Notes: generated by a model from the letters alone, not told the origin. 11,247 bases of DNA from Methanimicrococcus sp034006575 (GCA_034006575.1 JAVESN010000055.1:1-11247); one strand, 5' to 3'; shown: positions 1 to 7,884, counted from the first letter of the stretch. Numbers and translations are program-made.

Positions 1-27
1 AAAAAATAAAAAATGAAGAAAAGAAAA
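1..27 (-). terminator. T-rich terminator downstream of iorB
   Basis: Read on the minus strand, the bases just after the iorB TGA are almost all T, in several runs of 4 to 7 broken by C and A. Archaeal transcription commonly ends at such oligo-T runs without a hairpin. No stem is visible. The window edge cuts off whatever follows. Confidence 0.5.
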
Positions 28-651
28 TCAAACGCTTTCTTTTCCGGATTCAAACGCTTTTAAATTCACCTCTAAAAATTTGGGGGGAACCAATATTTTG
101 ATGCAGTCTTTAAACGTTTGCTCTTGAAGCGGGATGAAATTCGAGGCCGCTCCGATCATGACGACGTTTGCCGCTTGTTTGTTTCCGGCGTTTGTCGCGA
201 TTTTTGTCGCGTCCAGGGCTATGACGTTAAAGGACTTCAAAAGCGCGGCAAGCATTTTTTCAACGTCGGGGTACTCGGCTTTTCCGGTCGTTACCGTAAA
301 CGGGTAAATCGGGGTCGTGTTGACGATAATCGTTCCGCCGTCTTTCATGAGGGGGGCGTAACGAACGGCTTCGGCGGGCTCTAAGGCAATCATGAGGTCG
401 GCGCCTTTTTTGGGGATGAGCGAGCCGTAGGCGCTTCCGATTCGAACGTGATTTTCAACCGAGCCGCCGCGCTGAGCCATGCCGTGCGTCTCGGCCGCTT
501 GGACGGCGCGCTCTTCGGCAACGGCCGCGCGCCCGATGATGTCGGACGCCAAAATCGCGCCTTGGCCGCCGACGCCGCAAACGACGACGTCGTATCGGAT
601 ATCGGTTTTGCCGGAATTCGGGACGCTTCCGAAACACTTGTTTTCACTCAT
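28..651 (-). CDS. iorB: Indolepyruvate:ferredoxin oxidoreductase, beta subunit (IorB)
   Basis: This is the small subunit of the oxygen-sensitive cytoplasmic enzyme that oxidatively decarboxylates aryl pyruvates (indolepyruvate, phenylpyruvate) to aryl-acetyl-CoA with reduction of ferredoxin. In methanogens the enzyme can also run in reverse for aromatic amino acid synthesis from aryl acids. The 207-residue protein has the gamma-type POR fold signature: a glycine-rich GVGGQG at residues 26-31 and the family block ETHGMAQRGGSV at 54-65. The first 20 residues before the fold look like a short extension. The start is firm: its ATG overlaps the iorA stop as ATGA, and GAGGTGA, a near-perfect archaeal SD, lies five bases upstream inside the iorA 3' end. 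This implies translational coupling of the two subunits in a 1:1 complex. What is seen is the motifs and the overlap; the substrate range is inferred from the family. Confidence 0.93.
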   Translation of the reverse strand: MSENKCFGSVPNSGKTDIRYDVVVCGVGGQGAILASDIIGRAAVAEERAVQAAETHGMAQRGGSVENHVRIGSAYGSLIPKKGADLMIALEPAEAVRYAPLMKDGGTIIVNTTPIYPFTVTTGKAEYPDVEKMLAALLKSFNVIALDATKIATNAGNKQAANVVMIGAASNFIPLQEQTFKDCIKILVPPKFLEVNLKAFESGKESV

Positions 652-2483
652 TTTTTCACCTCAAAAATCGCGTCAAACGGACAAATCTGAGCGCAAACGC
701 CGCACCCGATACATTGGGAGTTTATCACGGCCACCGCCGCTTTTTTATCAAACTCGATTGCCGGACAGCCGTAATTGACGCATTTGCGGCATCCTTTGCA
801 TTTTTCGGAAGAGACGGAGAACAGATTTCGGCGCACGCCCGCTTTTCGGGCGACGATGGCGCACGCTTGTTGGACGATTACAACGGAAACGCCGTCAAAG
901 TTTTTCGCTTCCCGAAACGCGGTTTTTAACGCTTCATAATCGTACGCGTCAACCGTTCGGATAAATTGAGCGCCGGCCGCCGCGCAAACCGCTTCAAGCG
1001 AAACCGGAAGAGAGTCAACGCCGACGGCGGTTAATCCCGTGTTCGGATTCGGCTGATGGCCGGTCATCGCGGTGATTCGGTTGTCCAAAATCGCGACCAT
1101 CATTTTCGCTTGGTTGTAAACCGCGTTCATCAACGAATTGACGCCGGTGTGAAGAAACGTCGAATCTCCGATTGTGCAGCAAACCGATTTCTTTTCCCCG
1201 GCATGCGCGATTCCGGACGCCATGCTGATGCTTGCGCCCATGCAAATCGTCGTGTCCACCGCGCCGCTGTGAATGCCGAGCGTGTAACAGCCGATGTCGC
1301 TTGGGAATACGGCGTTTTTGCCGAACACCTCTTTCATCGCTTGAAACGCGGAGCGATGGGAGCAGCCGACGCAAAGCGCGGGGGGGCGGGGGGGAAGAAT
1401 GATTTCCGATAATTCCGCAGAAAGCGCAAGAGACTTTTTCGAGTCCGAAAGCGCGGGAGAGGAAGGGTCGACAAAATCCTTAAAAACGACCGCCAAAACG
1501 TTTCGGCAAATTTCAAAATTTAATTCATTGATTCGCGGAACCGGGTTTTTGCCGAGAATTTCCGTTTTGAGTTGATGCTGCTGCGCCAAAATGCGAACGC
1601 GGTCTTCCACAATCGGCTCCAATTCTTCTATGACCAGGACTTTGTCGCAATGCGCCAGAATTTGCAGGATTAAATTATCGGGCGCCGGATACGCGGTTAT
1701 TTTTAAAAACGACGCGTTGATGCCGAGCGCGTGAAGGGCTTCTTTGGCGTAAACGGACGCGATTCCCGAGGAGACGACGCCGATTTTTGAATCGGGGCAA
1801 AGCTCCAAAACGTTCCAGGGGGAAGTTTCAAGCGCATCCGTCATTTCTTTTTGTTTTTCAAGAACGACACCGTGGCGAACGCGGGCGAAATTAGGCATCA
1901 TGACCATGCGGCTCGGATCTTTGACGAAGTCCGCGGGGTTGGCATCGGGCTTGATTTCTCCGAGCTCCACGCCGGATTTGCCGTGGCTGATGCGCGTGGT
2001 CGGGCGGAAAATGACGGGGGTTTCAAAGCGCTCGGAAAAGTCAAACGCGTACGGAATCATGTCTTTGGCGTCTTGGACGGTGGCCGGATCAAAACAGGGA
2101 ATTTGCGCGAATTGCGCATAGCGGCGCGTGTCCTGCTCGTTTTGAGAGGAGTGAAAGGAGGGGTCGTCCGCCGCCAATATGATTAATCCGCCTTTGGTTC
2201 CGGCGAAACAGACCGTCATGAGGGGGTCGGCGGCGACGTTGAGGCCGACGTGTTTCATGGTAACGATGGCGCGCTTTCCGGTAAAAGCGGCGCCGATGGC
2301 CACTTCCAGAGCGACTTTTTCGTTCACCGACCATTCCGCGTAATAGTCGCGGTCTTTTTGGGCGCGCAAGATGTCAACGATTTCAGAAGACGGGGTTCCG
2401 GGATAGCCGCAAACCACGCCGACGCCGCTTTCTCGGACGCCGCGCGCGATGGCCGCGTTGCCGAGCATATATTCTTTTGTCAT
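648..2483 (-). CDS. iorA: Indolepyruvate:ferredoxin oxidoreductase, alpha subunit (IorA)
   Basis: This is the catalytic subunit of IorAB, binding thiamine diphosphate (TPP) and two [4Fe-4S] clusters. Of its 611 residues, the N-terminal pyrimidine-binding domain shows GYPGTPSSEI at 26-35 and NEKVALE at 54-60. The TPP/Mg motif is GDS at 439-441 with LDN at 466-468. The C-terminus is a 2[4Fe-4S] ferredoxin-like domain with Cys562, 565, 568, 573 and Cys591, 594, 597, 601. The frame stays open to an ATG at 2537 (18 extra residues). I chose the ATG at 2483 because GGAG lies six bases upstream and the family normally begins close to KEYMLGNAA. The likely TATA box at 2557-2564 would also place the transcript start near 2533, downstream of the 2537 ATG. 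The gene is followed by iorB with a 4-base overlap. The product is a typical full-length family member with no missing key residue seen. Confidence 0.94.
   Translation of the reverse strand: MTKEYMLGNAAIARGVRESGVGVVCGYPGTPSSEIVDILRAQKDRDYYAEWSVNEKVALEVAIGAAFTGKRAIVTMKHVGLNVAADPLMTVCFAGTKGGLIILAADDPSFHSSQNEQDTRRYAQFAQIPCFDPATVQDAKDMIPYAFDFSERFETPVIFRPTTRISHGKSGVELGEIKPDANPADFVKDPSRMVMMPNFARVRHGVVLEKQKEMTDALETSPWNVLELCPDSKIGVVSSGIASVYAKEALHALGINASFLKITAYPAPDNLILQILAHCDKVLVIEELEPIVEDRVRILAQQHQLKTEILGKNPVPRINELNFEICRNVLAVVFKDFVDPSSPALSDSKKSLALSAELSEIILPPRPPALCVGCSHRSAFQAMKEVFGKNAVFPSDIGCYTLGIHSGAVDTTICMGASISMASGIAHAGEKKSVCCTIGDSTFLHTGVNSLMNAVYNQAKMMVAILDNRITAMTGHQPNPNTGLTAVGVDSLPVSLEAVCAAAGAQFIRTVDAYDYEALKTAFREAKNFDGVSVVIVQQACAIVARKAGVRRNLFSVSSEKCKGCRKCVNYGCPAIEFDKKAAVAVINSQCIGCGVCAQICPFDAIFEVKK
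1380..1394 (+). other. G-rich run able to form a G-quadruplex
   Basis: The plus strand reads GGGGGGGCGGGGGGG, two runs of seven G separated by one C. This fits four GGG tracts with one-base loops. It lies in the template strand of iorA and encodes the Pro-rich LPPRPP linker just before the CVGC segment. Folding is inferred from the pattern only, and the run may simply reflect CCC proline codons. Confidence 0.3.
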
Positions 2484-2553
2484 AGATAACTCCGATATTT
2501 TGTTTTTATTCATTTTATTTTTTAATTGTTTGTTCATAAAACCGTTAAATATT

Positions 2554-2567
2554 GATAAATATAATTG
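2554..2567 (-). promoter_or_regulatory. Putative TATA box for iorAB
   Basis: On the minus strand the core TTATATTT occupies 2557-2564 within an AT-rich stretch. Archaeal initiation about 25-27 bases downstream would begin near 2533 and give a leader of about 50 bases before the preferred iorA ATG at 2483. No T-tract terminator separates the upstream ubiA-family gene, so read-through is also possible. Confidence 0.4.
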
Positions 2568-2618
2568 TCGTTCTTTTTCTCGTCGGGGAGAGATGACAAT
2601 TTAAAACGTCGCGTTTTT

Positions 2619-3485
2619 TTAAAACAAACCGACGACGAATGCCGCCAACGCTAAAAACATCGCGATTTTGAAATATTTGGAGGATTGGGCGTACTCTTTT
2701 TTGAAAAGCGACGAAATCGCGAGGAGGAAGCAAAGGATTCCGAATATCAAGGCGTAGAGATAATGAACCGTCAGGATTCTCATGACGTAGGGGAGCGGGC
2801 TCATTAAAACCGCCGAGAATCCGAAAAGCGCCGCCAGCACGATTGATTTCTTTTCGCCGTATTTTATCGGAAACGTGACGGCGCCGTCAACGGCGTCTCC
2901 TTTGATGTCCTCGATGTCTTTGACGATTTCGCGCGCGGCGGTCGCTAAAAACGCCAAGAGGAAGAGCGGGAACATGACGATTATTCCGTTCGTTCCAAAA
3001 AAGGACGCGCCGAATAAAAACGTCGAGCCCGTCAAATACGCGATGGAGAGATTGCCCAGAAGAATCGTTCGCTTTAATTTTTTCGCGTACCATATCAATA
3101 TAAACACGTTGATGAAGCCGATGATGCCGGCAATCGTGTTGATTAAAAACGCGATGATGAGCGCGACCGAGAAACAAATAATCGTCAGATAAACGGCTTC
3201 TTTGACGGTGACTCGGCCGGACGGGAGGGGGCGGGCGGGTTTGTTTACGCGGTCGATTTCAATGTCGTAATAATCATTAAGAGTGTTGCCGGCGCCGGTG
3301 GCCAAAAAGACCATGATGAAAATATAAAAAAGGTGGAGCAGGTTATAGAAGAGGTCTCCGTTGAGGGAGTAGTTTAAAATGGACGCGACGATAAAAACCG
3401 CGGCAATCGATGAGATTCCGGCCATCGCCGCGTTTTTGTATCTCATCAATTCCAGGCAGGTGCGGATTTTTTGAATCGCTTTCAT
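2619..3485 (-). CDS. UbiA-family digeranylgeranylglyceryl phosphate synthase
   Basis: This is a membrane prenyltransferase that adds the second geranylgeranyl chain to geranylgeranylglyceryl phosphate, making the archaeal digeranylgeranyl ether lipid precursor. The 288-residue protein is highly hydrophobic, with eight or nine likely membrane segments. It carries both UbiA aspartate motifs: NDYYDIEIDRVN at 70-81 and KDIEDIKGD at 189-197. RPLPSGR follows the first motif, as usual in the archaeal subfamily. The frame can be extended two codons to a TTG at 3491. I prefer the ATG at 3485, preceded by the weak SD-like GGCGAT. The gene starts about 21 bases after the nadA stop, so it is probably co-transcribed with nadA although its pathway is unrelated. 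Other UbiA members act on quinones or haem; the archaeal setting and the RPLPSGR context favour the lipid enzyme, but exact substrate specificity cannot be proven from sequence. Confidence 0.85.
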   Translation of the reverse strand: MKAIQKIRTCLELMRYKNAAMAGISSIAAVFIVASILNYSLNGDLFYNLLHLFYIFIMVFLATGAGNTLNDYYDIEIDRVNKPARPLPSGRVTVKEAVYLTIICFSVALIIAFLINTIAGIIGFINVFILIWYAKKLKRTILLGNLSIAYLTGSTFLFGASFFGTNGIIVMFPLFLLAFLATAAREIVKDIEDIKGDAVDGAVTFPIKYGEKKSIVLAALFGFSAVLMSPLPYVMRILTVHYLYALIFGILCFLLAISSLFKKEYAQSSKYFKIAMFLALAAFVVGLF

Positions 3486-3506
3486 ATTCAATCGCCGGTT
3501 TTTTTG

Positions 3507-4421
3507 TTATTTTGGGACGGCTTCTAACATTCGGTCCAACGCTTTTTTGGCTCGGACACGCGTTTCTTCCGGGACCGTGATTTTTGTCGTCTCGGTTTTT
3601 AAGGCGTTTAGGATGGACGGAAGCGTCGCCATTTTCATGTTGGAGCAATAGGCGTATTTGGACACCGGGTAAAAGGATTTGCCGGGACTGTCTTTTCTTA
3701 ATTTGTGCATCATTTCCTGTTCGGTTCCGATGATGAATTCTTCATGATTTGAGGCGGCTGCGTATTTGATGATGCCGGCCGTGCTGAAGATGCCGTCCGC
3801 TTCTTCCAAAACGTCGGGGCGGCATTCGGGGTGCGCTAAGAAGAGGGCGTTTGGGTACATCGCTTTTGCCGATAAGACGTCGGATTTTGTGATTTGCTGA
3901 TGAATCGGGCAAAATCCGTCCCAGAGGTGAACGGTTTTATCCGTCAGGGTGGAGACGTAGTGTCCGAGATTTTTATCGGGGACGAACAGGATTTCCTCTT
4001 CGGAAAGAGCGGAGACGACTTCTTCGGCGTTTGCGGAGGTGCAACAGACGTCAGAATGCGCTTTGACGGCGGCGGAGCTGTTGACGTAACAGACGACGGC
4101 CGCGTTTGGGTATTGCTCTTTGGCTCGGCGCAGGGCGTCTGCCGTTATCATGTCGGCCATCGGGCATCCGGCATCCGCGTCCGGCAGGAGGACCGTTTTT
4201 TGCGGCGATAAGATGTGGGCGCTTTCGGCCATGAAACGGACGCCCGCAAAAACAATCATGTCCGCGTCCAGGGAGACGGCGGCTTGGCTTAAGGCAAACG
4301 AGTCGCCGACGATATCCGCGATGTCTTGGACTTCGGCGCGCGCGTAATTGTGCGCTAAAAGAACGGCGTTTTTTTCTTTTTTTAATTCGGAAATTTGCCG
4401 AATCATTTCATCCTTCTTCAT
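3507..4421 (-). CDS. nadA: Quinolinate synthase (NadA)
   Basis: NadA condenses iminoaspartate with dihydroxyacetone phosphate to quinolinate, the second step of de novo NAD synthesis, using an oxygen-sensitive [4Fe-4S] cluster. The 304-residue protein matches the short archaeal/Thermotoga-type NadA. The three expected cluster ligands are present: Cys86 in DAGCPMAD, Cys171 in DGFCPIHQ and Cys259 in YAYCSNMK. LLAHNY near residue 21, CYVNSSA near 111 and HPECRPDV near 197 are also typical. The frame is open to a TTG at 4451. I chose the ATG at 4421 because GGGGAT lies about five bases upstream and the shorter protein begins where the family usually does. A 108-base gap separates it from the nadX stop, with no clear terminator, so one transcript from nadX is plausible. 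Between them, nadX supplies its substrate and the divergent nadC uses its product. Confidence 0.93.
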   Translation of the reverse strand: MKKDEMIRQISELKKEKNAVLLAHNYARAEVQDIADIVGDSFALSQAAVSLDADMIVFAGVRFMAESAHILSPQKTVLLPDADAGCPMADMITADALRRAKEQYPNAAVVCYVNSSAAVKAHSDVCCTSANAEEVVSALSEEEILFVPDKNLGHYVSTLTDKTVHLWDGFCPIHQQITKSDVLSAKAMYPNALFLAHPECRPDVLEEADGIFSTAGIIKYAAASNHEEFIIGTEQEMMHKLRKDSPGKSFYPVSKYAYCSNMKMATLPSILNALKTETTKITVPEETRVRAKKALDRMLEAVPK

Positions 4422-4529
4422 AAAAATCCCCAAATTGTTGAAAAGATTCAATTCTGTTCGTTCTATTAAACGATTTCGTTATGTGAAAAGGGCGGTTTTT
4501 AAAATGTTCATCCCTTTTTTTTGGATTTG

Positions 4530-5345
4530 TCAGACTCCGATTTGAATCGGGTCGGTGATGTTTTTGAGCGTTGAGAGCGCGGAGAGCGCGGCCAAGTAAC
4601 TGGTTTTAGGGTTTTCCGGGGAGGGTTTGTTCTCAATGGTCATTTTCATGTGTCCGAAACTGCCGCAGACTTCCAATTCGTGGATGTTTTCTTGAATGGT
4701 GGGGTCGGCGATGATTTGAACGAGCGTTTGGTCAAATCCGAGGCCGCACAGGCTGACGGTTGCGCAAACGTTGACGTTTTTTGGAAACGCTTTGACGGCG
4801 GCGGCGGCGGGGCCTTTGAATATCAAGAGGGGCTCTTTGATTCGGGAAAGGTCGATGCCGTTTTCAATCAGATAGGGGGATCCCGCCAAGCCCGAGACGG
4901 GTTTTCTCGTCGTCACCGAGACGGACGTCAGGGTTCCGGCGGCGGCGGACTTTAATCCGTCGGTTCCGGCAATGGCGCCGGACGGGATGTAGACTTTTGA
5001 GTTGTGTTCGGCGGCCGCTTTTTTAATTTGGTCGTAAAATTCGGGGTTTTGAAACGCGCCGACGCTGAGCACCATTAAGTCGACGCCGTTTTGAAGCGTC
5101 GGAAGCGCGTATTTTAAAACGGCTTCTTGGGACGCGCATTCGACGATTAAATCGCAGGAGCCGATTAATTCTTCCGGGGTGCAGATTTTCGGGGCGGCGT
5201 TTTTTAATTCTTTTAAGACGGCGGTTGTTTTTTCGTTTGAGAAATCAAATATTCCCCAAAGATTGGCGGAAACCATTCCCAAATCAATCGCCCGACAGAT
5301 TTGAGAGCCGATAAAACCGCATCCGATCACTCCGATTTGAATCAT
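4530..5345 (-). CDS. nadX: L-aspartate dehydrogenase (NadX)
   Basis: NadX oxidises L-aspartate with NAD(P)+ to iminoaspartate, the first step of NAD synthesis in organisms that use it instead of the flavoenzyme NadB. The 271-residue protein opens with a Rossmann nucleotide-binding loop, GVIGCGFIG (GxGxxG at 8-13). It carries PSGAIAG at 121-127, the presumed catalytic His222 in ENIHELEVCGSFG, and the family signature NPKTS at 245-249. The frame extends upstream to an ATG at 5426, adding 27 residues rich in Lys and Asn. I reject that start: the ATG at 5345 has GAGGG upstream with a spacing of about nine bases, places the GxGxxG loop at the expected residue 8, and gives the usual family length. 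nadA lies downstream and nadC is divergent. An inorganic or anaerobic lifestyle fits NadX, since NadB commonly uses oxygen or fumarate. Confidence 0.9.
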   Translation of the reverse strand: MIQIGVIGCGFIGSQICRAIDLGMVSANLWGIFDFSNEKTTAVLKELKNAAPKICTPEELIGSCDLIVECASQEAVLKYALPTLQNGVDLMVLSVGAFQNPEFYDQIKKAAAEHNSKVYIPSGAIAGTDGLKSAAAGTLTSVSVTTRKPVSGLAGSPYLIENGIDLSRIKEPLLIFKGPAAAAVKAFPKNVNVCATVSLCGLGFDQTLVQIIADPTIQENIHELEVCGSFGHMKMTIENKPSPENPKTSYLAALSALSTLKNITDPIQIGV

Positions 5346-5426
5346 AGAAAAGCCCTCTTTTTTTATACATTTAACAAAATCATGGTTTGTCAACAGAATT
5401 TTATTTTCGTTATTTTCTTTCGTCAT

Positions 5427-5577
5427 TATTTATCTCTTTTGCTTTGGAGAGAGGGAGGGGAATAAATAAATGAATTTGAGCTTATAGTTATAGAATAAAT
5501 TATTAATTTAAAAACGAATTAATATGTTTGAGACGTAGGAGTATGAGATTTAATATTTAAGACGCGGGTTTTTTAAT
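5427..5577. promoter_or_regulatory. Divergent nadX / nadC promoter region
   Basis: This AT-rich spacer must hold both promoters. For nadC, TTTAATATTTAAG around 5549-5561 centres about 24 bases before the ATG, the right distance for a TATA box driving a leaderless message; no SD precedes the nadC ATG. For the nadX side, a TTTATTTATT-like element on the minus strand near 5461-5470 is possible but weak. Between them lies an inverted repeat, ATTAATT at 5502-5508 and AATTAAT at 5517-5523 with an 8-base spacer, and a direct repeat of TTATAG near 5482-5493. These could be operator sites for a shared regulator, but AT-only repeats arise easily by chance. Confidence 0.4.
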
Positions 5578-6417
5578 ATGATATTTCAAAAAGAAATCGA
5601 ATATTTTCTTGAAGAGGATTTGAGAGAGGAGGATGTGTCCTGCACTCTGGTCGGGCGCCGAAGCGTTCGCGCCGTTATTTTTACCAAGGCGGAGTGCGTT
5701 CTTTCCGGGGTTGAGGTCGCGGCGGCGATTTTGGAATATATGGGAATTTCTTACGCGATTCTGAAAAACGACGGGGAGCGCGCCGAGAAGGGGGATGTCA
5801 TATTTGAATTGAGCGGGGACTCCGTTTCGATTTTAAGGGCGGAGCGTTTGGTTTTAAACTTTATATCGCATTTGTCGGGCATCGCGACGAATACGAATCG
5901 GTATGTTCAAATCGTCGGGGAAGCGGCGGGAGCGCGCGCGCCCAAAATCGCGGCGACTCGAAAGACGACGCCGGGGCTTCGCAAGTATGAGAAAAAGGCG
6001 GTCGTTGACGGGGGGGGAGATTCCCATCGGCAAAGTTTGTCGGATTTGGTGATGATTAAGGACAATCATATTGAGATTGCGGGCCTTGAAAACGCGTTTT
6101 TGGAGGCGAAGCGGTCAGCGTCGTTTTGTAAAAAAATCGAGGTGGAGGCCGATACGATTGAGCAGGCGGCGCGGGCGGCCGAGCTGGGCGCAGACATCGT
6201 TTTGTTGGACAATATGAGTCCGGCTTTGATTCGGGAAGTTATCGTTCTTTTGGAGGAGAGGGGCCTTCGAAAAAAGGTTTTGTTGGAAGCTTCGGGGGGC
6301 ATTCAAATGGAGAATTTGGGGGAATACGCGACGACCGGCGTTGACGTGATATCGCTCAGCGCGGTTACGAATGACGCGAGGTGGATTGATGTGGGCTTGG
6401 ATGTGTTGAAATCATAA
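5578..6417 (+). CDS. nadC: Nicotinate-nucleotide pyrophosphorylase, carboxylating (NadC)
   Basis: NadC (quinolinate phosphoribosyltransferase) converts quinolinate and PRPP to nicotinate mononucleotide, pyrophosphate and CO2. The 279-residue protein is full length. Active-site features are in the expected order: RKTTPGLRKYEKKA from Arg128, GGGDSHR at 145-151, KDNH at 161-164, KKIEVEAD around Glu190, LLDNM around Asp211 and EASGGI at 237-242. The N-terminal half is the usual alpha/beta sandwich and the C-terminal half the barrel that completes the dimer active site. The ATG at 5578 is the only suitable start: no SD precedes it, and the TATA-like stretch about 24 bases upstream suggests a leaderless transcript. 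It is transcribed away from nadX-nadA, so the pathway from aspartate to NaMN is encoded divergently. A run of eight G at 6010-6017 encodes part of the GGG motif and is a slippage-prone spot. Confidence 0.95.
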   Translation: MIFQKEIEYFLEEDLREEDVSCTLVGRRSVRAVIFTKAECVLSGVEVAAAILEYMGISYAILKNDGERAEKGDVIFELSGDSVSILRAERLVLNFISHLSGIATNTNRYVQIVGEAAGARAPKIAATRKTTPGLRKYEKKAVVDGGGDSHRQSLSDLVMIKDNHIEIAGLENAFLEAKRSASFCKKIEVEADTIEQAARAAELGADIVLLDNMSPALIREVIVLLEERGLRKKVLLEASGGIQMENLGEYATTGVDVISLSAVTNDARWIDVGLDVLKS

Positions 6418-6490
6418 TCGGTGTTCGGGTCCGTTGCGGCATTTATCGAATTATCCAAAATATTAAATAATGAGCGGGATTTTTAGCATA

Positions 6491-6505
6491 ATCAATTAAT
6501 TATAT
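6491..6505 (+). promoter_or_regulatory. Candidate TATA region for the surface protein gene
   Basis: The sequence ATCAATTAATTATAT sits about 38-52 bases before the GTG start. A start site about 25 bases downstream would give a very short leader that barely contains the SD GAGGGA at 6531. A second AT-rich candidate, near 6459-6472, would give a leader of about 50 bases. Either is possible. No clear terminator separates this from nadC, so read-through is possible too. Confidence 0.3.
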
Positions 6506-6542
6506 CAAAAATGTATTCAATCAATAACAAGAGGGACGATTC

Positions 6543-7793
6543 GTGAGTTTAATGAAATGGGGTGCAAAAGGTTTATTTTTTGCATTGCTTATCGCGGCGG
6601 TCATGGTACCGGCGGCCGCGTGGGAAAAAGACGATTGGATTGAAGGCAGCGACGGCTATATGATTAACAATATCATCATTGAAGCCGGCTCTATCGGCGT
6701 CAGCAAGGATGAAAGCAACAGCAGCAACACCTCGGGAAACGCTTCCATCAGTATTTATGAGTGGAAAAACGATTCGTGGACGCGTTTGAACGGGACGAAG
6801 CTGTCGTTGAATCAGACGATGAGCTTCAGCGCGGCCGACGGCAATTATACGGTTCGGGTTTTGGATTTCAGGGAGATCGGCCGATACAATGAAGTTCGGT
6901 TGGAAATGTGGACCAACGCGGAGGTCACGAATTCGGGATACATCGAAGGGGGACATAGCAGCGCGACGGGGGCGGGAAAACCGAATTTGACGATTACAAA
7001 AGTGGTGACGCCTTCCGTGGATATGTCGGTGGACGACGTTGTGACGGTGATGGTTTACGTGAGCAACACAGGGGATTATGACGCGAAAAACGTGACGATT
7101 ACGGATCCGTATCAGGAAGGGTTTTTGATGTCCAACGTTTCCGTTAATAATACGATCAATCAGTCGATTCATAAGAATACGAACAGTACGTATTTGGTGT
7201 ATCAGTTAAAGGCGGTCGAGCCGGGGGAGTATAAGTTGCAGAAGGCGACGGCGGTGGGGGAGAACGCGCTTGGGACGAAGTATAATTATACGCAAAGCGA
7301 CAATGTGACTCTTTTTGTCAGCGATTTGGCGGCGTTGACTTTTAACACGTCTCCGCCGCGCGAAAATGTTGTGGATTATCAAACGCGCTCAAAGATTGCG
7401 GGAACGATTACGATTCGCAATACCGGGACGATGCCGGCGCAGTACGTGAGTATCGATTTCGGTTTGCCGGACGGAGCAACCGTGAGCGGGAAAGATATCA
7501 ACGGGACTACGGGATCTCTTTACATTGACCAAATCATGCCGAACAATCAAAAGATCATCGAGTATGAACTTTCCGCAACGGCCGAGGGTTTTTATGAGGT
7601 GCCGATTACGTACAGTTACAATTACAATGGGAGCAATAAAACCGGTTTGCTTCATACGGTGACGTACAGCGCAACGGAAAACGCGACCATCACGACGGCG
7701 TTTAAGTATTGGTATTTGGTCGCCATTCCGGTTATTTTAATTGCGGCCGTCGCGTTTTTCCTTTGGAAGCGGCATAAAGAGTATAAGTTTTGA
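6543..7793 (+). CDS. Secreted, membrane-anchored glycoprotein with CARDB/DUF11-like repeats
   Basis: This is a predicted cell-surface protein of 416 residues. Residues 1-26 form a Sec signal peptide: Lys5 and Lys9, a hydrophobic core, then PAAAW with cleavage probably after Ala26. Residues 389-408 form one membrane helix followed by the basic tail KRHKEYKF, so the body faces outside and the short tail the cytoplasm. The ectodomain is beta-rich. A Ser/Asn-rich stretch lies at 55-70, a DUF11/CARDB-like domain starts at KPNLTITKV (147) with VSNTGDYDAKNVTITD, and a second such domain carries ITIRNTGTMPAQYVSIDF (288-305). I count 20 NxS/T sequons, which suggests heavy N-glycosylation. The GTG at 6543 was chosen because GAGGGA lies seven bases upstream; an ATG at 6552 would be too far from it. 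It resembles S-layer-associated proteins of methanogens, but it is short for a main S-layer protein and its exact role is unknown. Confidence 0.8.
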   Translation: MSLMKWGAKGLFFALLIAAVMVPAAAWEKDDWIEGSDGYMINNIIIEAGSIGVSKDESNSSNTSGNASISIYEWKNDSWTRLNGTKLSLNQTMSFSAADGNYTVRVLDFREIGRYNEVRLEMWTNAEVTNSGYIEGGHSSATGAGKPNLTITKVVTPSVDMSVDDVVTVMVYVSNTGDYDAKNVTITDPYQEGFLMSNVSVNNTINQSIHKNTNSTYLVYQLKAVEPGEYKLQKATAVGENALGTKYNYTQSDNVTLFVSDLAALTFNTSPPRENVVDYQTRSKIAGTITIRNTGTMPAQYVSIDFGLPDGATVSGKDINGTTGSLYIDQIMPNNQKIIEYELSATAEGFYEVPITYSYNYNGSNKTGLLHTVTYSATENATITTAFKYWYLVAIPVILIAAVAFFLWKRHKEYKF

Positions 7794-7840
7794 GTTTTTT
7801 GAATTTTTTTTGAATTCATTTTTACTTTTTTACTTTTTTT
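7794..7840 (+). terminator. Multiple T-tract terminator after the surface protein gene
   Basis: Starting right after the stop codon there are five or more runs of T, several six to eight long, separated by single A, G or C bases. This is a strong archaeal-type termination region. It should isolate the surface protein gene from the GTPase gene downstream. Confidence 0.6.
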
Positions 7841-7884
7841 AGGGGTATCGGGTGTGCTCATGGGTGTGGAATTGGGGGAGACGA

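Noticed and set aside
1056..1412. Plus-strand ORF of 118 codons within iorA
   Set aside because: It is an antisense shadow of the TPP-domain coding region with no recognisable product.
2484..2537. 18-residue N-terminal extension of IorA
   Set aside because: No SD precedes the ATG at 2537, GGAG precedes the ATG at 2483, and the likely transcript start falls after 2537.
5346..5426. 27-residue N-terminal extension of NadX
   Set aside because: The ATG at 5345 has a better SD, and the Rossmann loop then sits at the normal position; the extension is Lys/Asn-rich and not family-like.
6573..7172. Minus-strand ORF of 199 codons opposite the surface protein gene
   Set aside because: It is a shadow of a well-supported gene: His/Arg-rich translation, no family motifs and no promoter or SD of its own.
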